Positions 22,238 to 33,800 of a stretch of 64,000 bases of DNA are shown here, piece by piece. The stretch lies in assembly GCA_948567375.1 (NCBI GenBank), contig OX419757.1, positions 26,040,001-26,104,000 of the forward strand, in the 5' to 3' direction. The notes below the pieces were generated by a model, which saw only the letters and a program-made list of their open reading frames with translations, searched no databases and was not told the DNA's origin. This stretch comes from Lunularia cruciata (taxonomy: Eukaryota; Streptophyta; Marchantiopsida; Lunulariales; Lunulariaceae). Both the position numbers and the translations under genes were made by a program. Positions within the stretch are counted from its first letter, which is position 1; every line of letters starts with the position of its first letter.

Positions 22238-24513
22238 TAACCAATTTGAGATTTGAATAGGAAAATATGAAGAGGTGCATTGTCATTTCAGATCTGCAGG
22301 TTTGTAGAGTCATAAGGAAGAAGTACATTAGGAAGATAACTGTCGATTGCTTCACTATTTAAGAGTTGCATTTGCAATCTTATGTTGTTCAATGCTCATT
22401 ATTTTTGAGAATAGATAAAGCAAAGTGCTGTGAAGTAGTGCTCGTTGCTTGAGCTTGATTCTGAGTATCAGCTTTGCAATTGTGTTTGTGAGTGTGTGGA
22501 GAAATTCAAAGAGCAAGTTAGAGTGCTTGTTGGATGTTAGATTCTGCAGCCTTGATCTTCATTCTGTGTGTTTGATCCTGAGTGAAGTGCAATCAAAGCA
22601 ATGCCTTGACATATCTAAGAGGAATTGTAGTGTTGGTAGTATATTTCTGCATTTGTGTGTGCAATGTGAAGTTGATGTGAAACAATTTTGATCAAGGAAG
22701 TTGTGCCTTCAGTGGAAGGGTGGAACACAACTCTGAGGTGAATTTGTTTTGCAGTGAAGTGCCGTTTTTGGGAGAGCCTGAATCATCAAGATTTTTTGGA
22801 AAGAGTTGAAGGAGTTGTGATTAAGAAGTGTTACTTCATGACAAGATTGAGAATCAGTGCTTGTTAGTCTCTTTTGCATGTGGTTTCTACCTAAGAGATT
22901 AAAGACGCAACCAAGAAGAACTACATGTTACTGTTTGACTTTGTATTTGGACATTTCTGACTTATATCTCTATGGGAACAAACTTTACTTACCTGATTAC
23001 CACAAGAGTGATATTTACCGGGTTGTTATAGGTTGAATCTCTCCAACACCACACCATCTATCATGTTCTTTGGTGAAATATGACAACTTGGCAAATATCA
23101 CTTTTGCGGTAATTGGGTAAGTAAAGTTCATTCCTACAGAGATACGATTTAGAATTGGTCAAATATGAAGTCAAACAATAACATGTAGTTCTTCTTGGTT
23201 GTGTCTTTAATCTCTCAAGTAGAAACTACACCTAGAAGAGAGTAACAAGCTCACAATCTTGACAACTTGTCACGAATACACACATAGATAATCACAACAT
23301 AGCAAATTTTGTCCAAACAAATCTTGATTGTGATGATTCAGATTCTCCCAAAGATGGCACTTCATTGCAAAACAATTTTGCCTCAGAATTGTATTCCACC
23401 CCTCCACTGAAGGCACAACTTCCTCAACTGAAATTGCTTCACTTCAACTTCATGCTGCACTCACAAATGTAGAATACTACCAACACTACAATTCCTCTCA
23501 GATCTGTCAAGGCACTGCTCCGATTGCACTTCACTCAAGATCAAACACACAGAATGAAGATCAAGGCTATGGAATCCAACATCCAACAAGCACACTGACT
23601 TGCACTTTGAATTTCTCCACACACTCACAAACACACACAAAATTGACAATCGAAATTAAGCTCAAGCGACGAGCACTGAAAACAACACTTCGCTTTATCT
23701 ATCTTCAAGAATTTGAATATTGAACAACATAATACTGCAAATGCTCCCCTTAAATACTGAAGCAAATGGCAGTTCTTCTTGCTAATGTACCACTTCCTAA
23801 CATCTCTTCCTACCTACTGATCCAAACTGACAAACCACCTCTTCATATCTACATCTTCTTATCTCAAAACTGTTTCTACTACAATCTGATGTCAATCTCT
23901 TCATCGGCTTTCAAACCCAATGATCTTCCTACCACTTCTCCTTCTTCAGGTATATCTAACACTACCTACTCCTTCACTATTTCTATTACTTCTTCATTAG
24001 GAACTACAATTAAGCTCATGGGTAATCTATCTACTTCCTTATCTCCTAGCCCACTCTTCTCTAATGTCTCTAATAATAAGTCTGATGACACCTGAATTCA
24101 TACTTCTACAACATCGGACTTAACTTTTATCGATTCCTTTGCTAATTCTACTATATTCTCATCAAGAACTATAATTGAAAGCATGGGTACACTATCTACG
24201 CCTTCAATTTGTAACTTACTTTCCCATAATCTCTCATGTAATTGACCCAAAGACACTTATTGTCTGATCTTGCACTTTGGGTTTATTCACTACTGCTACT
24301 TCTCCTTCAATTCATGTTCTATCTTCAATCAAAACTGAAATTGAAGTCATGGTTATCCTAACTATCTATTCTTTCTCTATCCTAACTCTCTTTAATGCAT
24401 ATGGCAAGATTCCCGAAATCACTTTCACTACACTCCGAGGTCCGACTATCTCAGATCTAGTCATCTTTGTCTTGAGGCAAATAAGCTTCTAACCCAAAGT
24501 TGTGTAAACTTGA

Positions 24514-24572
24514 ACTCCAAAGTCCAAAGTCCAAAGTCTGAAGTCCAAAGTCCAAAGTCTCAAGTCCGAAGA
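24514..24572 (+). repeat. AAGTCCA-type minisatellite
   Basis: Seven or eight near-tandem copies of AAGTCC(A/G) with small variations (AAGTCTG, AAGTCTC, AAGTCCG) lie inside the short B LTR. The other short LTR has only two or three related words near 60380, so the array has expanded here. Confidence 0.85.
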
Positions 24573-24918
24573 CACTAACTTACTATGTACATCTACTCCC
24601 AAAACTTCAAATACTTGTAACTTCTTCTATAGACCTCCAAACTCTGCAATTTTGATGGCAACAGAAAGCTCTAAACGAGACACTTCCAACAAAATATGGC
24701 GCGCTTGATTTGGACTTGTGGACATTGAGATATGGCCCCCGCAAGAATCCTGACTTGCAACTTCTCTTCCTCCTTCGGCATCTGATCCGAGTTTTTTCCT
24801 CCTTTGACACGAAGTAAGCTTCTTTGGGTCTGATCCAATCTGAGTCCTTCTTCCTCTAACACAAAGTTGACTTCCTCAAGCTTGATCAAAACACAAGTTT
24901 CCCCTCATTTCTTCTCCA

Positions 24919-24952
24919 TTTGGTTTTCAATTTGGTTTTCAATTTGGTTTCA
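24919..24952 (+). repeat. 12-bp tandem repeat, three units
   Basis: TTTGGTTTTCAA is repeated nearly three times close to the 5' end of the short B LTR. The counterpart near 59975 has about two units. Confidence 0.9.
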
Positions 24953-25010
24953 ACAAGGCACTTCTTCTTCAAAACTCGTCCAAAATGAAAAATGTGAGTA
25001 TTACATGAAA

Positions 25011-25560
25011 CAACTTCGCCCAATTCACAGATGCTCATGCAAACATCTAATGGAAAAATACCACCTATTGCTTCATCATGTATGTGGTTCAATTTGGCTT
25101 GAAGAGCACCATCATTGGCCCAACAATACTTCACCTCATTAGGTCTTGATAGGTATCAACCTTATATCCATTCTTTGTACACGGCATAGTGAAGGAATTA
25201 TAGATTTCTTCAATCTCCTCTGCAAACTCTCCTTTCTTGAGGAATGTAGCCCCAGTTTCCTTACCAGCCTCTCACCCCAAAACTAATCTCCAATCTGACT
25301 CCGTCCATTGAGCCGGATTGCCTCTTTTCACTTCAATCTCAAGTCCCTCCTCACAATTGCTTGTAGCTACTTTTGCCATGAACCTTGGAAAACTCAAGTT
25401 CCAATTCCAAGCTAGAAAAGTGATCCAAAGTCTACTCAAAACTTCAATCCTTGCTATCATATCTAACCTCCAAATCATTGGATTCTTCACTATGAGTGAG
25501 GGACTCTTGCACTTTTTGGCATCATGCAATCTCTCACTCGTGGTAGTTGGAAGATAATTC
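25011..25560 (-). pseudogene. LTR-borne ORF fragment in B2's 3' LTR
   Basis: The minus-strand piece 25272-25529 reads RIEVLSRLWITFLAWNWN and WTESDWRLVLG, matching the N-terminal half of the B LTR-borne frame. It continues, across the insertion at 23079-25005, into 23031-23078, and across the insertion at 19246-23030, into 18780-19245, where HYIVPFAAHFY-like and acidic parts are still readable in shifted frames. The fragment is dead. It helps show that the frame belongs to LTR copies on elements that also have pol. Confidence 0.75.
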
Positions 25561-26088
25561 TATCGTCTCATGGTCTTGAGATCCTAACTCCCTCAGGATT
25601 GTTAAACATCAAATTATTGGATAAATCTGCTGTATGAACTCCTTTGGATCAACTAATGAATGGCTTAGGATACTTTTATGACATTTTGAAATCCCCTCAA
25701 CAAAGTCTTGAATTTATAGTTCTTCGCTGCGTGGTTGTTCTTCACTAATAATCACACCTTCTGCATGAGTTCCTCCTGTCATTTTCAAGTTTAGTAATTT
25801 GCACCTTAGCTATTTTCTTGCTTGTACTTTCTTGGTTGGTAACTAGAAGGAAATTTGTTATGCCATCTTTGCATTCGGTTGATCACCCAGAGGCAGAGTT
25901 TCCTTACTTTGGGTTTCTTTGTGTCAAGTCCAATATGAGTCCTTCTTTCTTGACACAAAGTCACTTTACCTTGGGTTTCAATCCAAAGGCACAATTCTCC
26001 TTCTTTTAGCACCATTTGGATTCAATTTGACTTTGACTGTACACTTCTTCTTCAAAATATAACAAAAGCAAAAAATGTGGGTACCACA

Positions 26089-26101
26089 TACCCCCTACCT
26101 C
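26089..26101 (-). promoter_or_regulatory. Polypurine tract of B2
   Basis: Immediately before the LTR start at 26088 the minus strand reads GAGGTAGGGGGTA, a purine-rich primer for plus-strand DNA synthesis. Its position fixes 26088 as the left edge of a 3' LTR, read on the minus strand. Confidence 0.75.
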
Positions 26102-26192
26102 AAATGTGAGCATCCCCGTGAATAGCAACTTTGGGTTCTTTATACAAGGCCAAGTCCATGGTCCAATATTTTCTAATGCTCCACCCATTCAT

Positions 26193-27250
26193 TCAAGTGG
26201 CAATGGGATTGCCCTCTAGGTCTACAAGTTGAATAGAGCCATTGTCATAAATGTGCATTGCATGGTTTAGCTCCATCCACCTTAGATGCAACTTTCTTGG
26301 GAAAAATATTTGGCAATTGTCATATAACAACACCAAATTGCCTTCATAAACAACAATAGGTTTGATTCCTTGTCGTGCTTGACTGTCCACTGGTCTTATA
26401 TTTCCTTCATGGTTTGCATTGCATCATCTCTTTTCTCTTCTAACCACATTAGTTGATGGATCCAAAGATCTTGGCTTTCTTCTTTTGACAATCATTCCTC
26501 ACAAAGAATTCAATATGTCGGTACTTCAAATTCAACTAGTAGTATGGGATGCAAGCCATATGTTAGGAAGTAAGGCATTTTTTTGGTGGTGACATTTTCA
26601 ATCATTCTATATGCCCACAAAGCTATAGGTAACTTTGTGTCTCAATTATAGGCAAAATTGACTACCACCTTATTCAAAATTTTGCACAACAATCCGTTTG
26701 CTTTCTTTGTTAGTCCATTCATTTTGGATTGTAAGGAGTCATCTTCCAATGTTTAAACTAGGAAGTACTTGGTTAATGCTTCCACCATGGAATTCAAAAA
26801 ATGGGTCCCTTGATCATTGACCAATTCTAGAGGACATCTCTAATGTGAAATGATGTTTCAAAAGAAAAATTTAGCAATTATTTTTACATCATCTCTCCAA
26901 GTTGCCTTGGCTTCAACCATCTTGGTAGCATAATTAGTGCAAACCAAGATGAATCTCTTCCTTGGGTCATGTGTTGAATTGGACCCACAAAATCAATTCC
27001 CCATTTCTCATATGGGGCCAATGGCAAAATGGGTCTTAAAGGCCACTAGGAAGTAGCTGTCAACTTTCTTGTTTGTTGACAAGCATCACAACTTTGTATA
27101 TAGGCGTAAGTGTCCTTATACATCATAGGCCACCAATACCCTAATGAAAGAATCTTTTTTACATTATTCTTTAGGGCCTAGTGTCCTCTCAATGCTTTTG
27201 AGTGTAAGGACTCAATTACTCCTTTTGGCTTAGTATGCCTCCAAGCATCT
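26193..27250 (-). pseudogene. Integrase remnant of B2
   Basis: The stretch aligns along its length with the B1 integrase at 41235-42290. The open piece 26193-26390 is the C-terminal region (GNLVLLYDNCQIFFPRKLHL), and the remainder, with zinc-binding and core regions, is broken by stops and shifts. The core near 26990-27010 still reads as a GIDFVGP-like region. It ends about 100 bp before the polypurine tract. Confidence 0.75.
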
Positions 27251-27299
27251 TCAAAGTACTTTGTCGTTGCCCAGCTTAAATAAAATATTGTATTTTAGC

Positions 27300-27808
27300 T
27301 AGTAAGGTCCCATCTTCCTGAGGAAGACTGCCCTTTTCTCCAGGTCCAATCCCTTAGGACAATGGCAAGTATATAGATAATGATATTTTGCCATATACAT
27401 TGTACTTTGCATTTCCATTAAATGATGTAACTCTTCATCAAGAAATCTATCATCAACTTCCATATCTTGGTCTTGAGTTTCCAACCTTGAAGTTTGCATT
27501 CAAATGCAAACTCTTGTTGCTAACTTGTACGATATATGTGAATTCCTGTAACAACAAGATCAATTTGCCCCAAAAAATCTGCCTTCTTGACCAAATGTTG
27601 CAAAGAACAATAGTCCACATAGAAGAAAAAGTCATATCCCAACAAATAGTGGCAAAACTTCTTGTAGGCATACACCATTTTGAGTGCTTCTCTTTTGATT
27701 GTTGAATAGTTCTTTTTTGCAACTGAAAGCTATTGGTTGCCATAGTAAGTTGGATAGTCTTTCTTCTTCTTGTCCTTCTAACTTAAGACAACTCCAATCA
27801 CCATGGAT
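27300..27808 (-). pseudogene. RNase H remnant of B2
   Basis: It matches B1 RNase H at 42300-42850. The minus-strand piece 27299-27499 encodes the linker with LETQDQDMEVDDRFLDEELH, and 27453-27743 overlaps the core in a shifted frame. The domain is interrupted at 27808 by an A-family LTR and resumes beyond 31762. Confidence 0.75.
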
Positions 27809-27867
27809 TGTGAGCCGGCCTGCCTCTCACTCAGGATGAACCTCTGATAGCTATTATGGTAGCGCAT

Positions 27868-30800
27868 TGTGGCACCCACATTTTTTGGTTTTGGATAGTT
27901 TTTAGGAAGTTTTGAAGAAGAAGTATGCTAGTAAAGCCAAAGGAGGGCTAAACGGGAAAAAAATAAGAAGTGTGTGTTTGGGCCAAACCCAAAGTTGACC
28001 TTGAGTCAAGTCCAAAGGACTCCGAATGGATGAGAGAGAAAGATGAAGAAGGAACTTTGTATCGGGCAGAGTAGCCTGATCCAAAGAACCTATAACAAAC
28101 TTCTTCAAGGTTGGCCAATCAAGAAAGTATGTAGGAAGAAAGTGATGACCTTGGGATCAAGAAGTTCTTGATAGTGACAAGAAACAAATTCTTCAAATTG
28201 GTGACTAGAGCGGAGAAACAACTGAAGAATGACCAATCAATGCAAGACTATAAAATTGAGATTTTTGGGAGGAAGCAGCACAATGTCCAAACACTACCTT
28301 GTCTTTATTCAGAGTTGACCTAAAGAAATGCAAATTGCAAATCTCCAAGAAGACAAGTAGGTTAGGATCTTGGGAATGATCTTCCACAAGAAGAGGGTGA
28401 GGAAACACACAATGGCCCCAAAAGTGAGTAAGTAGAGTGTGGTGAGGGGACTTGCAAAATGTTGATTAGATGTAGTGGTGTGTGGATCAAGGTCTTAGCA
28501 AGGCTTCATATCACGTTCTTGGCCTAGAACTAGAACTTCAATTTTCTAGGTTTCATGGTAGAAATTGTAACGAGTGGTTGCAAGGATGGGCCAAAGCACA
28601 AGGAGAAGAGAGGAAATCCAGCTCAATGGATTGAGTCAGATTGGAGAATAATCCTAGGAAGAGAAGTAGGAGAGATAGGAGGTACCACCTTCTATCGGAA
28701 GTGTGATGCCTGAGAAGAGACTGCCGAGGTGAGAAACTCAATAAACCTCACACCAAGAATGGGTATAAGGTAGATAGTTATAGAGACCCCAAGCGGAGAG
28801 GGATTGTAAGCGTGATGATGGCAATGTTCAAGCCAGAGCAAACCACCTATGTTATGATGCAAGAGGCGGTGTTCTTTCACAAAATGTTTGCAAGAGAAGC
28901 AGTAGATTGGGCAAAATGTCTGCATTAGTGAGTGGGGTAGATGATTTTGGGTTGGAGAATGGATATGCCACCACACTACTTTGTGCTTTTTGTAGCTCAT
29001 TTTTATTTTGGGCTAAAATTATTGACTTTGGAGGAGAAAAACCAAATGCAATCGCACTTTTATCCAGATCTATGCAGAGAGGCGGATGCGGATGAACAAT
29101 ATTATATGGAGAGGGTGCGAGAAGCGGATGAGTACTACAAGAAAAGTGGGAAGGAGAGAATTGTAGTGATTGACATTCCAAGGGCAAGAAAAAGAACTAA
29201 GCCTAAAAGGCACCTTGTGATAATACAACTATAGAAGATAGAGAAGCTTAACCCAAAGGCAGTGGTAGTGAAAGTGAAGGAATCTACTCTAGAAGAAGAA
29301 GAGGAGTCTGAAGGAGAAACCGAGTCAAAGGGAGAAGCATCGGGAGGGGAAGAAGAGTTCACCCTACAAAATGAAGAATCAAGTAGTGGCATTGAACGCA
29401 AGGCGGAGGTTCAACAAACCCAAAGATAGGGAAGCCAATTCCAAAGGTCTCTACTATTGTATAGGGGTGTGAGATGAAGGAGGAAGAAGGAGTCATGGCA
29501 CATCTACAAACTACTAGGGGTAAGAAAAATGTGCATGCAGCCAAGATGGGGCCTAGTAGAGTCACCCTAGAAGAGGAGGAGAGCTCAGATGGAGAAACCT
29601 TGAAAGTACAAAGATTGTGACTTTGGGGTAAGGCATAAGTAGGAGTGTTGCCTGCAGCGGAAGATGAAGTTCAAGCCAATGACAAGAAGTGCAACGGAGT
29701 GGAGTATCTATCAAAGCTTGTGTGTATACTATTGGTGTTCTTGCAGTAGAAGAAAGTAGAGATTGTGAGTGCTAACCTCAATGTGCGAGATAAGTTAGCA
29801 GTAGTAGAGAAGTGGAGTGCAAAACCTTCTTGTTGAGAAGCAAGCTAACAAGAGTAGAGATGGAAGCCGAAGAACTTTGGTTGGAGGAGATTCTTTGGAG
29901 TAAGCACTCTAAAGCAATGAGGGAGGATTTGGTGAAGTGTTGCGAGGAAGCTAAGGAGATGACAACATTGGTCACAGTGCTGAAGGAAGGAATTGCTGAT
30001 GAGCAAGTAGAGTTAATACACACAAAGGCGAGTGTAGCAGTAATGAAGCAAGAGTTGGAGAGTCTCAAGAAGAACTCCGTTGAGAAAGATCAATCCTGGC
30101 AGTGGAGTTAGCAGAGCGTGGTAGCAAAGAAGATTGATTGCAAGGATTGTTGAGGGTGGCAAAAGAGCAAATTGCTATAAACCAACAAGAGAAGGAGGCA
30201 ATGAAAGCTAAATTTGAGGACAAGCTCCAGATGTATCACAATGTATTGGAGGAAGAAAGGAAGAAGGTGAAGCTCAAGATCATAGGGGAACCAATGATAT
30301 AGCCGGGGTGGTAAATGAAATCAAGGCAATGCTGAGCACAAAGGTTGAAGGTAAATTGGAAGAAGCTAGATTGCACAAGTTGAAATTGAAAGATAGTTGC
30401 TAACAACTATACCGTTCTACAACAACTCTACCAACTTGTAGATCCAAAATGAAAATACACCTCTTCATATCTACCTATTCAAATCTCAAAACTATTACTA
30501 ATCCAATTTGATGTCAATTTTGACTTTGGCTTCCAAACCCAATGTTCCTTTGAGAATTTCCCCATTTTTTAATCTACTCAATTCTACTCCTAACTCTTCT
30601 ATTTCTACAATTTCTTCACTATTTAAGGGGGGCATTTGCAATGTAATTTTGTTTGTATTCATAATTTCTGAAGATAGATAAAGCAAAGTGTTGAATTTAG
30701 TGCTCATCACTTAAGCTTAATTCAAAGTGTCAATTCGGTGTTTGTAGTTGTGAGTGTTTGGAAAATTCTGAAGTGCAAGTCAGTGTGTTTGTTGGATGTT

Positions 30801-31304
30801 GGATTCCATAGCTTGATCTTCATACTATGTGTTTGATCCTGAGTGAAGTGCAATCGGAGCAATACCTTAACAGATCTGAGAGGAAGTGTAGTGTTGGTAG
30901 TATTCTATATTTGTGAATGCATCACAATGTTGATGTGAAGTAATTTTGATCAAGGAAGTTGTGCCTTCAATGGAGGGGTAGAACACAATTCTAGAGTGAG
31001 GTTGTTTTGCAGTGAAGTAGCCGTATTTGAGAGAATCTAAATCATCATAATCAAGATTGTTTGGAAAGATTTGAGGGATTTGTTATAGTATTTGTTATAG
31101 TAAGTATTAATTTATGATGAGACTGCAAGTCAGTGCTTGTTACTCTCTTCTAGGTGTGGTTTCTACCCGAGATACAAAGAAGAACTTAAGAAGAACCACA
31201 TTTGTGACATTTGACTTTGTATTTGACCAATTCTGAACGGTCTCTACGGGAATGAACTTTACTTACCTAATTACTACAAAAGTGATATTTGCCGGGTTGT
31301 CACA
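27868..31304 (+). mobile_element. Long B LTR inside an A LTR
   Basis: The unit begins TGTGGCACCC and ends GGGTTGTCACA and is 3437 bp long. Flanks are CGCAT at 27863-27867 and TGCAC at 31305-31309. Intact A LTRs read CGCAC or TGCAC here, so the data fit a CGCAC duplication with one C-to-T change in each copy. It carries a broken LTR-borne ORF and no pol, and is therefore a solo LTR. Confidence 0.85.
28490..30420 (+). pseudogene. LTR-borne ORF of family B (copy 2)
   Basis: The plus strand carries pieces with the same layout as copy 1: a Trp-rich N-terminal region with WIESDWRIILGRE near 28630, an aromatic block with HYFVLFVAHFYFGLK at 28970-29020, an acidic Glu/Ser linker around 29260-29400, and a coiled coil through 29812-30111 and beyond. 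It is more diverged than copies 1 and 3, with more stops, and part of the coiled coil and tail is deleted near 30390. Confidence 0.65.
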
Positions 31305-31447
31305 TGCACCATGGACTAAGAAGGTAAGGAACCCTAACTCCATACTCCTCCAAGGCTAAAACTCCAAGACTCAAGACATTGCTCACTAGAAAACTCAATG
31401 AGAGAGAGATAGTTGCAAATGAAAGGATGTTGAGTACCTCTTCATCC

Positions 31448-32073
31448 CTTGTTTATATACTTGTGAAGTAGTTATGTACCAAAGTTACTTATTATTGTAG
31501 TAACTCAAGTTATTAGGCTAAAAGTCAAAAAATAGAAAACAATATCAATCCACATGGGCATATTCTACTAAGCATGTGGTCTTATCTTGACCCAACCACT
31601 TAGTCAAGGATTCCTTCACATGGGCTATCCTTGGACTATAGAAGAACCCAAAACAAAAAGGCTTGTGGGTCCAAGAGTTCTTAACTCTTTCCTTAAAGCC
31701 AAAGTATTTGTATTACCAAGCTAAATATCACAATACCACACACATGCACAAATGGTGTTACATGATAAAGTGTCTACATACACATGAAAAGGAGCATCTC
31801 AATTTAGGGCCCTCATAACTAGTGCTTCAACCAAGGCCTTTTTCAATTTTTGGAAAGCTTTTTCTTGTTTTGGATTCTTCTATAGTCCAAGGATAGCCCA
31901 TGTGAAGGAATCCTTGACTAAGTGGTTGGGTCAAGATAAGACCACATGCTTAGTAGAATATGCCCATGTGGATTGATATTGTTTTCTATTTTTTGACTTT
32001 TAGCCTAATAACTTGAGTTACTACAATAATAAGTAACTTTGGTACATAACTACTTCACAAGTATATAAACAAG
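31448..32073. repeat. Near-identical 209-bp inverted repeat
   Basis: The A-LTR segment 31448-31656 recurs as its reverse complement at 31865-32073. By eye only one or two bases differ, while separate A LTRs differ by roughly a tenth. The right arm sits in B2's RT, replacing a short piece of host sequence present in B1 near 42945-42960. The loop is 208 bp. Confidence 0.92.
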
Positions 32074-32940
32074 TAGTCTTTGGACTTCTTTAGAAGCTTT
32101 GTTAGGTGTGTTGCAAGCACCACATAGTTTGATACAAAACCTCTATAGTATCCTACATGTCCAAAGGAGACCTTCAACTCCTTAATGTTTTGAGGGGATT
32201 CCAAAGCTGAGATGACTTTCACCTTCTTGACATCAACTTTAATACCTTGGCTTGAGACTCAATGCTCCAGAAGAATACCTTCCTTTATTTCAAAGAAGCA
32301 TTTCTTTGGGTGTTATGAAAAGCCAACAAATTGACACCTTTCAAAAGTTTTGCAAAGATAATTGAAATGTACTTCCTTTGCCCAAACACACAAAAATCAT
32401 CAATGATGACTTCCACAAATTTATGCAAAAACTCTTTGAAGATTGGATTCATCATCTGCTAGAAAGTAGCAGGAGCATTACACAACCCAAAGGGCATTTG
32501 ATTGTAAGCAAAAGTGTCCCATTTTGGGGTGAATGTGGTTTTTTCTTTGTCTTCTTTTTGGATTGATACTTGATTATAGCCTAAAAAATCCATCAAGAAA
32601 GCTATAGCAAGGATGACCATCTACCTGGTCCAAAATTGTATTGGTAAAAGGTAAGGGATGATGATCCCTCCTTGTGACTACATTTAACTTGGAAAAATCT
32701 TAGCACACTTGAATCTTCCTAGTCTTCTTCTTTGGAACAATGACAATGGGAGAAACCCACTCACTGCTCAAGATTGTGGCCCCTAAGTACTTGTTAATTT
32801 CATCTTTCACCAAGAATGAGTACTTTGGGTTTAGACGATATTGTCTCTGGCAAATTGAAACTGCACCTTCAACAAGATCAATCTGATGTTCTCCAAATTG
32901 GTGTAGAATACCTGGCATTTGATCAATCTACTAGGAAAAT
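31763..32940 (-). pseudogene. Reverse transcriptase remnant of B2
   Basis: The domain continues from the RNase H across the A LTR. The piece 32700-32918 on the minus strand carries NPKYSFLVKDEINKYLGA and SEWVSPIVIVPKK, the fingers region. A catalytic-region counterpart (FIDDF in B1) lies near 32390, broken. The inverted piece at 31865-32073 interrupts the connection region. It is the same type of RT as B1. Confidence 0.8.
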
Positions 32941-33092
32941 ACATATTGGTACTTTATGAATGGGGCAATGTATCTTGCTAACTCCTCCAAAGTTACTATC
33001 TTTGAAATCTTCAAAATTTTTCCTTCGGACAAGCTGATGTCTTGACAATCATCAAGGTTGATGACTCCTTCAAGTGATTGACTCAGCTTAAC

Positions 33093-33800
33093 CCAAGTCA
33101 AACTGCCGTCAAACCCCCTTTCTCCAAATCATTTTCACTTGAGGCAATGTCATATGGATCTTCATCTTCAACCTCCACCTCATAGCATTCCAAGTAATTG
33201 ACTTGGACTTCATCTTTGGAGTGTTTGGAAGACAAAGACGATGAATCTTTGAATTCATCTTTGTCTTCTGACGAAGTTATCTCTCCAAGGTGGGGAAAAT
33301 TCATCCTAATCACAGTCACCAGCTTCTGGTCTTTGGATGAGATGTCCTTGAACCTCAACTTCTACTAGTGCCAATCCACAACAACTTGGGCACTATAAAA
33401 CCAAGGTCTTCCAATCAATAGTGGCTAACAAGTTTTGGTTATTGGTCTTAACATAATGTAATTTAATTTGAAGGGCACTCCTCCAATGATTGTGGTAATA
33501 TTTGACAACATACCCAAAGGCTATCTCCTGGTTTGGTCTATAAACTTCAAAATTTGGGAGTTGGCTCAAATGTATGGAACTCCAACCAGTTTGCACTGTC
33601 CTTGGCCATGACATTTGCACCAAAACCCAAATTAATGAGTATTGATGTTATCATGCAACCTGCAATCTCCATATCTACTTCTGGAGATCCCAAATCTTCT
33701 TGCTCAATATGATATATTACAGGCAAGTCTTTCTTGGTCATTGCACTTACTTTCTTGGGGGCCAAACTTAGGTATTTCTTGTACAACTTGTTGTCCTACC
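33093..33800 (-). pseudogene. Protease remnant of B2
   Basis: The minus-strand piece 33547-33786 contains GCMITSILINLGFGANVMAK, where the catalytic Asp of the aspartic protease motif is replaced by Asn. Downstream pieces (33393-33623, 33098-33358) match the post-protease linker of B1 with YLECYEVEVEDEDPYD. The lost Asp means no protease activity even if the frame were open. Confidence 0.75.

Larger units (their letters stand above)
19246..23030 (+). mobile_element. Solo long B LTR with perfect TSD GGTTG
   Basis: This 3785-bp unit begins TGTGGTACCC and ends TTGTTATA. Bases 19241-19245 and 23031-23035 are both GGTTG, a perfect 5-bp target duplication. No primer site, gag or pol lies within it, so it is a solo LTR; its structure matches the 5' LTR of B1 at 47253-51027, which is followed by a primer site and gag. 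It lies inside, and opposite in direction to, the LTR-borne frame of B2's 3' LTR. Confidence 0.93.
23079..25005 (-). mobile_element. Solo short B LTR with perfect TSD TGAAA
   Basis: On the minus strand the unit begins TGTAATACTCACATTTTT and ends TTGTCATA, and is 1927 bp long. Bases 23074-23078 and 25006-25010 are both TGAAA, a perfect 5-bp target duplication. It shares both ends and the last kilobase or so with the long LTRs but lacks the N-terminal half of the ORF and most of the coiled coil. A second unit of the same short form lies at 59917-61821. It is inserted into B2's 3' LTR only 48 bp from the unit at 19246-23030. Confidence 0.93.
18780..26088 (-). mobile_element. 3' LTR of B2, truncated and twice interrupted
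   Basis: The LTR starts on the minus strand at 26088 with TGTGGTACCC. Its own sequence is 26088-25006, then 23078-23031, then 19245-18780, with two other B LTRs inserted between. Joined in this order the pieces align with the first part of the intact long LTR at 47253-51027, including the LTR-borne frame through its N-terminal half into the acidic middle. The coiled coil and LTR 3' end are missing. Confidence 0.8.
27809..31762 (-). mobile_element. Solo A LTR in B2, split by a B LTR
   Basis: The A LTR occupies 27809-27867 and 31305-31762; together these match the other A LTRs, and the middle is a B LTR. On the plus strand its outer ends are TGTGAGCC and GTGTTACA. The left flank TGGAT and the right flank TGATA fit one target duplication if a G was lost on the right, judged against the uninterrupted B1 copy near 42840. 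It carries no internal sequence, so it is a solo LTR. Confidence 0.85.
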
